NCBI GenBank assembly: GCA_947444195.1
Contig: CANEZL010000010.1
Location: 62,001 to 126,000 of the forward strand
Reading direction: 5' to 3'
DNA length: 64,000 nucleotides
DNA from: Methylobacteriaceae bacterium
Lineage (GTDB): Bacteria; Pseudomonadota; Alphaproteobacteria; Rhizobiales; Beijerinckiaceae
This document shows positions 56,163 to 64,000 of this stretch, piece by piece. The first letter of the stretch is position 1. Each line of letters opens with the position of its first letter. The position numbers and the translations under genes are program-made. The notes below the pieces were generated by a model. The model worked only from the letters and a program-made list of their open reading frames with translations. It ran no database searches and had not been told where the DNA came from.

Positions 56163-57362
56163 TCACCGGGCCGCCGGCAGGAGCGCGACGGCGAGGACGA
56201 CGAGGGCGTAGGAGGTCAGGGCGGACAGGCCGATGGCGAGCCCCAGGCCCCAGACCTCGCTGGCGAGGCCGACGACGAGGGGGAGCAGGGCCGAGGCCAG
56301 GCGGCCGGCATTGTAGCAGAAGCCGACCCCGGTCCCGCGCAGGCCCGCGGGGAAGCGCTCGCTGAACAGGGCGGCGAGGCTCGCCGGGATGCCCGCGGCG
56401 CAGAAGCCGAGGGGCGCGCCGAGCAGCAGCATGGTCGTGCCGTCGACGGGCAGCACGAGATAGGCCACCACCAGCCCCATGCAGGACGCGGCGAAGGCCG
56501 CGACGGTCCGGCGGCGGCCGAAGCGGTCGGCGAGGTGGCCGGCGGCGAGGCAGCCCACCCAGAAGGCGGCGATGATGACCCCGAGATAGGCGGCGGTGCC
56601 GATCACCGAGATGCCGCGCTCGGTGCTCAGGTAGGTCGGCAGCCACGTGAACAGGGCGTGGAAGCCCCCGTGGGCCCCGAGACCGAGGAGCGCGCCGACC
56701 AGGGTGACGCGGCGCAGGCTCGGCGCGAAGATGCCGAGAACGCCGGTCTCCGCGGCGGGCACCGGAGCCGGTCGGGGCGGCTCGGGCACGGCGCGGCGGA
56801 TGTAGAGGATCAGCAGGGCCGGCAGCAGCCCCAGCGCGAAGAGGCCGCGCCACGCGGTCTCCGGCGGCAGGAGCGAGAAGGCCGCCGCCGCGCAGAGCAC
56901 GGCCGCCCCCCAGCCGATCGCCCACCCGCTCTGCACGGCGCCCAGCGCCTTGCCCCGGTGCTCGGGGCGGACGGTCTCGGCCATCAGCACGGCGCCGGCC
57001 GCCCATTCCGCGCCGAAGCCGAAACCCTGCAGGGCCTTCAGGACGGCGAGTTGCGCGAAGGACTGCGCGAAGGCGCTGAGAAAGGTGGCGACGGCGAACC
57101 AGAGGACCGTGACCTGGAGGGCGCGGACGCGTCCGATCCGGTCCGACAGGGCCCCCCCGAGCCAGCCGCCGAGGGCGCCGGCGAACAGGGTGATCCCGCC
57201 GATAAGGCCGGCATCGGTGCGGCTCAGGCCGAGCGAGACGATCAGCGCCGGAATGGCGAGGCTGAACATCTGCATGTCGAAGGCGTCGAGCGACCAGCCG
57301 CTCAGGCACGCCCAGAACGTGCGACGCTCGACCGGCCCGACGGTGCGGTACCAGCGAATCAA
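56163..57362 (-). CDS. MFS transporter of the aromatic-acid (AAHS-like) group
   Basis: 399 residues. TTG start at 57362, accepted because GGAGGA lies five bases upstream and the protein then opens IRWYRTVGPVERRTFWACL. Twelve transmembrane helices. LSGWSLDAFDMQMFSLAIPAL, read in parts, carries the D-A-F-D-M motif of AAHS carriers for aromatic acids or related carboxylates, and the loop DRIGRVRAL and DRFGRRRTV are the MFS motifs. It is the first gene after the likely GntR operator. The amidohydrolase gene follows 44 bases later. Confidence 0.88.
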   Translation of the reverse strand: MIRWYRTVGPVERRTFWACLSGWSLDAFDMQMFSLAIPALIVSLGLSRTDAGLIGGITLFAGALGGWLGGALSDRIGRVRALQVTVLWFAVATFLSAFAQSFAQLAVLKALQGFGFGAEWAAGAVLMAETVRPEHRGKALGAVQSGWAIGWGAAVLCAAAAFSLLPPETAWRGLFALGLLPALLILYIRRAVPEPPRPAPVPAAETGVLGIFAPSLRRVTLVGALLGLGAHGGFHALFTWLPTYLSTERGISVIGTAAYLGVIIAAFWVGCLAAGHLADRFGRRRTVAAFAASCMGLVVAYLVLPVDGTTMLLLGAPLGFCAAGIPASLAALFSERFPAGLRGTGVGFCYNAGRLASALLPLVVGLASEVWGLGLAIGLSALTSYALVVLAVALLPAAR

Positions 57363-57386
57363 GGGCTTCCTCCGCCCTCTAGAGGG

Positions 57387-57406
57387 CTAGTCATTTATAT
57401 AACTAG
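57387..57406. promoter_or_regulatory. Likely operator of the GntR-type regulator
   Basis: CTAGT (57387-57391) and ACTAG (57402-57406) are inverted copies around an AT-rich 10-base centre containing TATATA. It lies 25 bases before the MFS start in a region that is otherwise GC-rich. GntR proteins of the HutC type bind such GT-(N)x-AC dyads. The centre can also serve as the -10 box (TATAAA on the minus strand), so binding would block the promoter. Confidence 0.55.
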
Positions 57407-57550
57407 AGAAGCACCGGATACGTGTCGCGTCAAGTCCCGCCGGCTCACCTGGGGCGCGGGCGCTCGCGAGGCGGCACGCTCGGAGGCCGGGCACCTTCTT
57501 GGCGGGCGTCGCTGCATCCCGAGGTGCCGCAGCGGCCTCGGCAGAGGGCG

Positions 57551-58291
57551 TCAGCGGATCTCGATGTGGTAGCGGAATTCCGAGGCCGGACCCTTCGTCC
57601 GGCGCCACTCGATCGGGCGGTTGTCGAAGCCGAAGGCGAGGCGTTCGATGACCACCGCGGGCGCCCCGGACGGGATGCCGAGGCGCTCGGCATCGGCCGC
57701 GTCGGCCGATCCCACGGTCAGGGTCTCCTCGGCCCGGGCCACGATCTCGCCGCACAGGCGCTCGTACGCAGGATAGAGCAGGTCGCCGATCTCCTCGGTC
57801 GGCAGATCGAGGAGGGCCGAGAAGCGGGCGGCTGGCAGCCAGATCTCCTCGGAGAGCAGGGGCCGCCCCTGGAGCAGCCGCAGCCGCGACAGGCGGATGG
57901 CCCGGTCGTCGGCGGCGAGGTCGAGGGCGGCGCGGGCCTCCGGAGGGGCCGGCGCGATCGCCCGCCCGAGGATCCGCCCCTCCGGCACCGCCTGCCGGCC
58001 GTCCTGGTTCAGGTAGCGGAAGAAGCGGAAGAGGGACCGGTCGAAGCGCAGGCGGCGCACATAGGTGCCCTTGCCCTGCCGACGCTCCACCAGCCCGTCG
58101 GCGACCAGCACGTCGAGGGCCTTGCGCACGGTGCCGATGGCCACCCCATGGGTCGCGGCGAGCTCGGCCTCGGTGGGAATGGGCTCGCCCGCCCCCCACT
58201 CGTTGAGGGCGATGCGGTGCGCGATGTCGTCGCGCAGGCGCTGGTAGAGCGGCAGGCGCAGGTCGCGCTGGAGAGTGACGGGCCCGGTCAT
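57551..58291 (-). CDS. GntR-family regulator, HutC subfamily (UTRA domain)
   Basis: 246 residues from the ATG at 58291. The N-terminal winged helix is seen in LPLYQRLRDDIAHRIALNEW and PTEAELAATHGVAIGTVRKALDVL, read in parts. The C-terminal UTRA ligand-binding domain spans about 80-246, ending EWRRTKGPASEFRYHIEI, the usual family end. It lies 188 bases before the MFS carrier on the same strand, with a dyad operator between. It probably represses the carrier-hydrolase-carrier genes until a carboxylate or related ligand binds. Confidence 0.92.
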   Translation of the reverse strand: MTGPVTLQRDLRLPLYQRLRDDIAHRIALNEWGAGEPIPTEAELAATHGVAIGTVRKALDVLVADGLVERRQGKGTYVRRLRFDRSLFRFFRYLNQDGRQAVPEGRILGRAIAPAPPEARAALDLAADDRAIRLSRLRLLQGRPLLSEEIWLPAARFSALLDLPTEEIGDLLYPAYERLCGEIVARAEETLTVGSADAADAERLGIPSGAPAVVIERLAFGFDNRPIEWRRTKGPASEFRYHIEIR

Positions 58292-58483
58292 ATGAAGGAC
58301 TGTATGAAACCCGTCGGCGGCTGCCAACGGGTTTCTTGTCCGCATCGCGGGCAGTGCGGCGCCCCGCCCGCTCTGGTCCACCTGGAGCCGTGCCCGATCG
58401 CGCTGCAATCGTCCACGGCTCCAACCCTTTGTTTTGACGCGCTCTCTCACACCGAACCGGCGCCCACTTCGGCGGAGAGCGCT

Positions 58484-59713
<1,230 letters not shown>

Positions 59714-59842
59714 GGGCGTATCCTCCGATAGGTGTTCACGGTGCAGGGCTTCTCGACCAACCCGGTACAGCCTTCTTCCGAGCCGACCATGGAGCTTACA
59801 CAAGCTCCCCTGGCTTGCCGGTCTCCGAGACACTCTCCGTCG

Positions 59843-59870
59843 TTCCGGGTCCGCATCGCGGAGCCCGGAA
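59843..59870. repeat. REP-like palindrome, first of a doublet
   Basis: TTCCGGGTCCGC and GCGGAGCCCGGAA pair with one bulged base around ATC. The right half plus flank (GCGGAGCCCGGAATCCA) is nearly the reverse complement of the left part of the second palindrome. Confidence 0.7.
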
Positions 59871-59916
59871 TCCAGGGCCACCGAAGCGCCAAGGCGAGGC
59901 CGGGCGGTGTTCATGG

Positions 59917-59947
59917 ATCCCGGGCTCCGCTCACGCGGCCCCGGGAT
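59917..59947. repeat. REP-like palindrome, second of a doublet
   Basis: ATCCCGGG and CCCGGGAT form the outer stem, with CTCCGC and GCGG partly pairing inside. With the first palindrome it forms an inverted doublet about 47 bases apart. The GTCATCCCGGG-type sequence is frequent in intergenic DNA of Bradyrhizobium and Methylobacterium. Confidence 0.7.
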
Positions 59948-60035
59948 GACGGCGCGGGTCGCAGCACCGATATGAGTCCCGCGGCCCTTTCAGGATAGCG
60001 TGCGCGGCTCGCGCGTTCCCTTCGCGCGAGCCGCG

Positions 60036-61190
60036 TCAGGCGGCGCCGAGCAGCCCGCCCGCCGCGCTCACCCGGCGCAGGTGGTGGGCGGTGTCGCCGA
60101 ACAGGTACTCGATGGTGGTGAGGCGCCGGAACAGATGGGCGCCGAGATATTCCAGGGTCATGCCGATGCCCCCGTGCAGCTGCACCGCCTCCTGGCCCAC
60201 GAGGCGGGCCGAGCGGTTGATCTGCACCTTCGCCGCAGCGATGGCGGGGCCGCGCTCGGCCGCGTCGTCCGAGCCCGCCATCATGGTGGCGTAGAGCGCC
60301 ATGGAGCGGGCCTGCTCCAGCGCCATCAGCATGTCCACCGCCCGGTGCTGCAGCACCTGGAAGCTCCCGATCGCGGTGCCGAACTGCTTGCGGGTCTTCA
60401 GGTAGTCGACGGTCAGCGCGTGGAGCGCGTCCATGAGGCCGACCGCCTCGGCGCACAGGGCCGCGATCCCCTCGTCCAGCACCCGCTCGATCACCGGCAG
60501 GGCCGCGCCCGCCGCGCCGAGAAGCGCCTCGGCGGGCACCGTGACGCCGTCGAGCACCAGATCGGCGGCGCGGCCCCCGTCCTGGGTCGGGTAGGCCTTG
60601 AGCGTCAGGCCGGGGGCGTCGGCGGGCACGAGGAACAGGCTGATCCCGGCCTCGTCCCGACGGTCGCCGGCGGTGCGGGCGCTGACCACCAGGGTCTGCG
60701 CCGCGTCGGCGGCCAGGACCACGGATTTGGCGCCGTCGAGCCGATACCCGCCCTCGACCTGCCGCGCGGTGGTCGCCACGTCGGCGCGGTCGTAGCGGGC
60801 TTGCGCCTCGCCGTGGGCGAAGGCGAGGCGCAAGCCGCCCTCGGCGATGGCCGGGACATATTCCGCGCGCTGGGCCGCGCTGCCGGCCAGACGCAGGGCG
60901 CCGCCGCCGAGCACCACGCTCGCCAGATAGGGCTCGGGCGCCAGATGCCGCCCGAGCGCCTCGACCGCGATCATGGTCTCGACGGGGCCGCCGCCGAAGC
61001 CGCCATCCTCTTCCGCGAAGGGCAGGCCCAGCAGCCCCAGCTCGGCGAGCTGCGCCCAGGTGCCTTCGTCGAAGCCGAGGGGTTGGCGGCGCGCGGCCTC
61101 GATCCGCTCAAGGCTGCCGTAGCGGTCGCCGGCCCAGCGCGTGACGCTGTCCTTCAGGAGATTCTGCTCTTCGGTGAGATCGAAATCCAT
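60036..61190 (-). CDS. pimD: Acyl-CoA dehydrogenase, small (PimD-like) subunit
   Basis: 384 residues. Acyl-CoA dehydrogenase fold with FAD. The N-terminal MDFDLTEEQNLLKDSVTRW, the GEAQARYDRADV region and the C-terminal GGIGMTLEYLGAHLFRRLTTIEYLFGD, read in parts, match the small subunits that pair with PimC-type large subunits in dicarboxylate degradation. The usual catalytic glutamate position has no YEGT, as in these partner chains. It lies 12 bases after the large-subunit gene. The pim name follows the pimelate genes of Rhodopseudomonas and is inferred from type and order. Confidence 0.85.
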   Translation of the reverse strand: MDFDLTEEQNLLKDSVTRWAGDRYGSLERIEAARRQPLGFDEGTWAQLAELGLLGLPFAEEDGGFGGGPVETMIAVEALGRHLAPEPYLASVVLGGGALRLAGSAAQRAEYVPAIAEGGLRLAFAHGEAQARYDRADVATTARQVEGGYRLDGAKSVVLAADAAQTLVVSARTAGDRRDEAGISLFLVPADAPGLTLKAYPTQDGGRAADLVLDGVTVPAEALLGAAGAALPVIERVLDEGIAALCAEAVGLMDALHALTVDYLKTRKQFGTAIGSFQVLQHRAVDMLMALEQARSMALYATMMAGSDDAAERGPAIAAAKVQINRSARLVGQEAVQLHGGIGMTLEYLGAHLFRRLTTIEYLFGDTAHHLRRVSAAGGLLGAA

Positions 61191-61202
61191 GGCGAAACTC
61201 CC

Positions 61203-62384
61203 TCAGAGGCCGAGGATCGCCTTGGCGATCACGTTGTGCTGGATCTCGTTCGATCCGCCGTAGATCGAGACCTTGCGGGTGTTGAGGTAGGTCGGCGCGG
61301 CAAAAGCCTCCCAGCCGAGCGTGTCCGCGTCGTTCGGCACCGGGGCCGGCAAGCCGCGGGGGCCGGCGAGCTCGATCAGCAGTTCGGTCGCGGTCTGCTG
61401 CAACTCCGAGCCCTTGATCTTCAGGATCGAGGAGGCCGGATCGGGCTTGCCGGCGTCGCGCCGCCCTTGGGCCGCCACCACCCGCATCTGGGTGATCTCC
61501 AGCGCCTTCAGCTCGACCTCGAGACCCGCGATCCGGGCACGGAAATCCGCGTCGTCCCACATGGTGCCTTCACCCGCCGGCGTCTCCTTCGCCAGCCGCT
61601 TGATCCGGGCGACGCGCTCCTTGGTCAGGCCGATGCGGGCGATGCCGGTGCGCTCGTTGGCGAGCAGGAACTTGGCGTAGTCCCAGCCCTTGTTCTCCTC
61701 GCCGACGAGGTTCTCCACCGGCACGCGCACGGAATCGAGGAACACCTCGTTGACCTCGTGGCGGCCGTCGATGGTCACGATCGGGCGCACCGCGATGCCG
61801 GGGCTCTTCATGTCGATGAGCAGAAAGGAGATGCCGGCCTGCTTCTTGGCCGCCGGATCCGTGCGCACGAGGCAGAAGATCCAGTCGGCGTACTGGCCGA
61901 GCGTGGTCCAGGTCTTCTGGCCGTCGACGATGTAGTGGTCCCCCTCGCGCACGGCGCGGGTCTTGAGCGAGGCGAGGTCGGAGCCGGCCCCGGGCTCCGA
62001 GAAGCCCTGGCACCACCAATCGTCGAGATTGGCGATGCGCGGCAGGAAGCGCTTCTTCTGCGCCTCGTTGCCGAAGGCCGCGATCACGGGGCCGACCATG
62101 AAGCAGTTGAACTGCAGCGGCAGGGGCACCGCCGCCTGCATCAGCTCCTCCATGAAGATGTAGCGATGGATCGGGTCCCAGTCCTGCCCGCCCCACTCCT
62201 TCGGCCAGTGCGGCACCGCCCAGCCCTTGGCGTTCAGGATGCGCTGGGAGGTGATGTAGTCCTCCCGCGCCAGCGGGCGGCCCTCGGAGACCTTGGCCCG
62301 GATCTCGGCCGGGATCTCGCTGCGGAAGAAGGCGCGCACCTCCTGGCGGAAGGCGGTCTCCTCGGGGGTGAAGCGCAGGTCCAT
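61203..62384 (-). CDS. pimC: Acyl-CoA dehydrogenase, large (PimC-like) subunit
   Basis: 393 residues from the ATG at 62384; the frame is open further, but antisense to thiolase DNA. The core motifs are GFSEPGAGSDLASLKTRA (FAD site), KTWTTLGQYADW and the C-terminal YGGSNEIQHNVIAKAILGL, where the E of GGSNEIQ marks the related catalytic region. The N-terminus MDLRFTPEETAFRQEVRAF and HWPKEWGGQDW are typical of the pimeloyl-CoA dehydrogenase large subunit. It starts 5 bases after the thiolase stop and ends 12 bases before the small subunit. Confidence 0.87.
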   Translation of the reverse strand: MDLRFTPEETAFRQEVRAFFRSEIPAEIRAKVSEGRPLAREDYITSQRILNAKGWAVPHWPKEWGGQDWDPIHRYIFMEELMQAAVPLPLQFNCFMVGPVIAAFGNEAQKKRFLPRIANLDDWWCQGFSEPGAGSDLASLKTRAVREGDHYIVDGQKTWTTLGQYADWIFCLVRTDPAAKKQAGISFLLIDMKSPGIAVRPIVTIDGRHEVNEVFLDSVRVPVENLVGEENKGWDYAKFLLANERTGIARIGLTKERVARIKRLAKETPAGEGTMWDDADFRARIAGLEVELKALEITQMRVVAAQGRRDAGKPDPASSILKIKGSELQQTATELLIELAGPRGLPAPVPNDADTLGWEAFAAPTYLNTRKVSIYGGSNEIQHNVIAKAILGL

Positions 62385-62389
62385 GGATC

Positions 62390-63577
62390 TCAATCCCGCT
62401 CGATCTCGAACAGGCCGGCGCAGCCCTGGCCGCCGGCCACGCACATGGTCACCACCGCGAAGCGCACGCCGCGGCGGCGGCCCTCCAGCAGGGCGTGGCC
62501 GACGAGGCGGGCCCCCGACATGCCGAAGGGGTGGCCGACGCTGATCGCGCCGCCGTTGACGTTGACCTTGTCGGGATCGAGCCCGAGGCGGTCGCAGCAG
62601 TAGAGGGATTGCGAGGCGAAGGCCTCGTTCAATTCCCACAGGCCGATATCGTCGACGCCGAGCCCGCTGCGCTCCAAGAGCCGCGGCACCGCGAAGACCG
62701 GGCCGATGCCCATCTCCTCCGGCCCGCAGCCGGCCGCCGCGAAGCCGCGCACGATCCCGAGGGGCTTCAGGCCCCGCCGCGCGGCCTCCGCCGCCGACAT
62801 CAGCACCGAGGCCGAGGCGCCGTCCGAGAGTTGGCTGGCGTTGCCCGCGGTGACGAAGGCGCCCTCGCCGCGCACCGCTTTGAGCTTGGCGAGACCTTCG
62901 AGCGTCGTCTCGGGGCGGTTGCCCTCGTCCTTCGCCAGATGCACCGGCACCTCGCGGGTCTCGTTCGTCGCCTTGTCGGTCACGGCCTGGACCGCGTCGA
63001 TGGGCGCGATCTCGGCGTCGAACAGCCCCGCCGCCTGCGCCGCGGCGGTGCGCTGCTGGCTCAGGAGGGCGAACGCGTCCTGGCGCTCCCGGGAGATTCG
63101 ATAGCGCTCCGCCACGATGTCGGCGGTCTCGATCATCGGCATGTAGATGTCGGGCAGGTGCTCCTCGAGCCAGGCGTTGCGGGTCAGTTCCCGCCGCACC
63201 ACCGGCTGGACCAGGGAGATCGATTCGACGCCCCCCGCCACAGCCACCGGCACGCCGTCGAGCCGGATACGCTTGGCCGCGTCCGCGATCGCCTGAAGTC
63301 CCGAGGCGCAGAAACGCGAGACCGTGACGCCGGCCGACTGGACCGGGATGCCGGCCACGAGACTCGCGTGGCGGGCGACGTTGCCGCCGGTGGCGGCCTC
63401 CGGATAGCCGCAGCCCAGCACCACCTCCTCGACGGCCTCCGGCTCCAGGCCGGCCCGGTCGAGGGCGTGACGGATGGCGTGGGCGGCGAGGTCCGCCCCG
63501 CGGGTCAGGTTCAACGCCCCGCGATGCGCCTTGCCGATGGGCGTGCGGGCGGTGGAGACGATCACGGCGTCGGTCAT
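62390..63577 (-). CDS. Acetyl-CoA C-acyltransferase (thiolase)
   Basis: 395 residues. Last step of beta-oxidation: cleaves 3-oxoacyl-CoA to acetyl-CoA and a shortened acyl-CoA. The nucleophile is C90 in SRFCASGLQAI, the histidine lies in ISVGHPFGMSGAR, and the second cysteine in CVAGGQGCAGLFE. ATG at 63577. It lies between a beta-oxidation dehydrogenase/hydratase-type gene and the paired acyl-CoA dehydrogenases, an order like the pimB position in pimelate operons. Confidence 0.93.
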   Translation of the reverse strand: MTDAVIVSTARTPIGKAHRGALNLTRGADLAAHAIRHALDRAGLEPEAVEEVVLGCGYPEAATGGNVARHASLVAGIPVQSAGVTVSRFCASGLQAIADAAKRIRLDGVPVAVAGGVESISLVQPVVRRELTRNAWLEEHLPDIYMPMIETADIVAERYRISRERQDAFALLSQQRTAAAQAAGLFDAEIAPIDAVQAVTDKATNETREVPVHLAKDEGNRPETTLEGLAKLKAVRGEGAFVTAGNASQLSDGASASVLMSAAEAARRGLKPLGIVRGFAAAGCGPEEMGIGPVFAVPRLLERSGLGVDDIGLWELNEAFASQSLYCCDRLGLDPDKVNVNGGAISVGHPFGMSGARLVGHALLEGRRRGVRFAVVTMCVAGGQGCAGLFEIERD

Positions 63578-63644
63578 CGGGTGCTCTCCGTCGTCTGATG
63601 CAGGGCGCGTCCTCCTCCCGCTACGGAGGAGGTGGGGGCGGCGC

Positions 63645-64000
63645 TCACCGCGCGTTCCAATCGGAAAAGCCCTTCCCCTCCGCTGCGAGGCGGGCGAGGA
63701 GCGGGGCGGGGCGCAAGGAATCGTCCCCGCTCTCCGCGGCGAACAGCTCCAGATCGGCCGCGACCTGCGCGAGGCCGATCCCGTCGGCCCAGTGCATCGG
63801 GCCACCGCGCCAAGCCGGCCAGTTGTAGCCGTTGAGCCAGATCGTATCGATGTCGCCGGGGCGGGCCGCGATGCCCTCCTCGAGGATGCGGGCGCCCTCG
63901 TTGACCATGGGCAGCATCAGCCGAGCGACGATCTCGTCCGCGGTGAAGCTCCGCCGGGCGATGCCGCGGCGCTCGGATTCGGCGGCGATCAGCGCCTCCA
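63645..64000 (-). CDS. 3-hydroxyacyl-CoA dehydrogenase-type fatty acid oxidation protein (3' part; runs off the right edge)
   Basis: Only the last 118 or so codons are in the window. They read LEALIAAESERRGIARRSFT, then a C-terminal HCDH-like region with MLPMVNEGARILEEGIAARP, DTIWLNGYNWPAWRGGPM and ADGIGLAQV. This GPMHWAD part is typical of the C-terminal domain of FadB/FadJ/PimF multifunctional enzymes. The N-terminal hydratase and NAD domains lie outside. It is the first gene of the beta-oxidation run seen here and lies 67 bases before the thiolase start. Confidence 0.88.
   Translation of the reverse strand, partial: EALIAAESERRGIARRSFTADEIVARLMLPMVNEGARILEEGIAARPGDIDTIWLNGYNWPAWRGGPMHWADGIGLAQVAADLELFAAESGDDSLRPAPLLARLAAEGKGFSDWNAR

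Larger units (their letters stand above)
59714..60035. other. Intergenic region upstream of gcdH
   Basis: 322 bases without a supported gene. It contains two palindromes in inverted orientation (59843-59870 and 59917-59947). Part of the rest can be read as open frame on both strands, but no ribosome site or protein-like composition supports it. A gcdH promoter must lie between the palindromes and the start or upstream of them. Confidence 0.6.

Overview
The window reads as GC-rich chromosomal DNA of an alphaproteobacterium of the order Hyphomicrobiales, most like Methylobacterium or a close relative. The support is the gene order rpmI-rplT-pheS-pheT, the order recR-def-fmt-truA next to dapE, an ffs-dnaX-ybaB block, and a short palindromic repeat family typical of this order. 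The genus is inferred from these features, not from a database match. No integrase, transposase, phage gene or CRISPR array was seen.

Layout. 1-3408 (minus strand): ribosomal proteins L35 and L20, then both subunits of phenylalanyl-tRNA synthetase. Two small genes, a HEPN-fold protein and an unknown partner, sit tightly coupled between pheS and pheT. 3789-7716: a glycosyltransferase and a glycogen-debranching-type enzyme, then a PilZ protein. 7908-13856: dapE, facing an operon-like run of recR, def, fmt, an acetyltransferase and truA, which ends in an AT-richer unknown membrane protein. 14348-21362: pckA, a methyltransferase with ybaB and dnaX, the 4.5S SRP RNA with its promoter and a tandem repeat, a small PepSY-like exported protein, and the comM/yifB ATPase. 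21429-29429: a YbaL-type antiporter, a YihY-type membrane protein, a PepSY transmembrane protein and polA. 29524-39244: an envelope or exopolysaccharide locus with three GT4 glycosyltransferases, a Wzz-like chain-length protein, two CelD/BcsL-type acyltransferases and a flippase. Next to it, at 39461, is a large c-di-GMP protein with two GGDEF domains and one EAL domain. 42700-44196: tRNA-Asn and D-serine dehydratase. 44530-49616: a branched-chain amino-acid ABC transporter in which the second permease and first ATPase are fused. 49729-58291 (all minus strand): a catabolic region of GntR regulator, MFS carrier, Tat-exported amidohydrolase, second MFS carrier, LysR regulator, aspartase and a C4-dicarboxylate carrier. 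58484-64000 (minus strand): a beta-oxidation set resembling pimelate/dicarboxylate degradation genes and ending in glutaryl-CoA dehydrogenase.

How the parts fit. Most of the window is housekeeping: translation, replication and repair, lysine and gluconeogenic metabolism. The accessory parts are the polysaccharide locus and the right-hand catabolic third. The catabolic genes suggest uptake and breakdown of dicarboxylates and amino acids: odd-chain dicarboxyl-CoA to glutaryl-CoA, aspartate to fumarate, and C4-dicarboxylate uptake with PEP carboxykinase for gluconeogenesis. The best candidates for something undescribed are the HEPN pair inside pheST, the membrane/helix-hairpin-helix-like protein at 9040-10407, and the tandem repeat that supplies the -35 box of the SRP RNA promoter.
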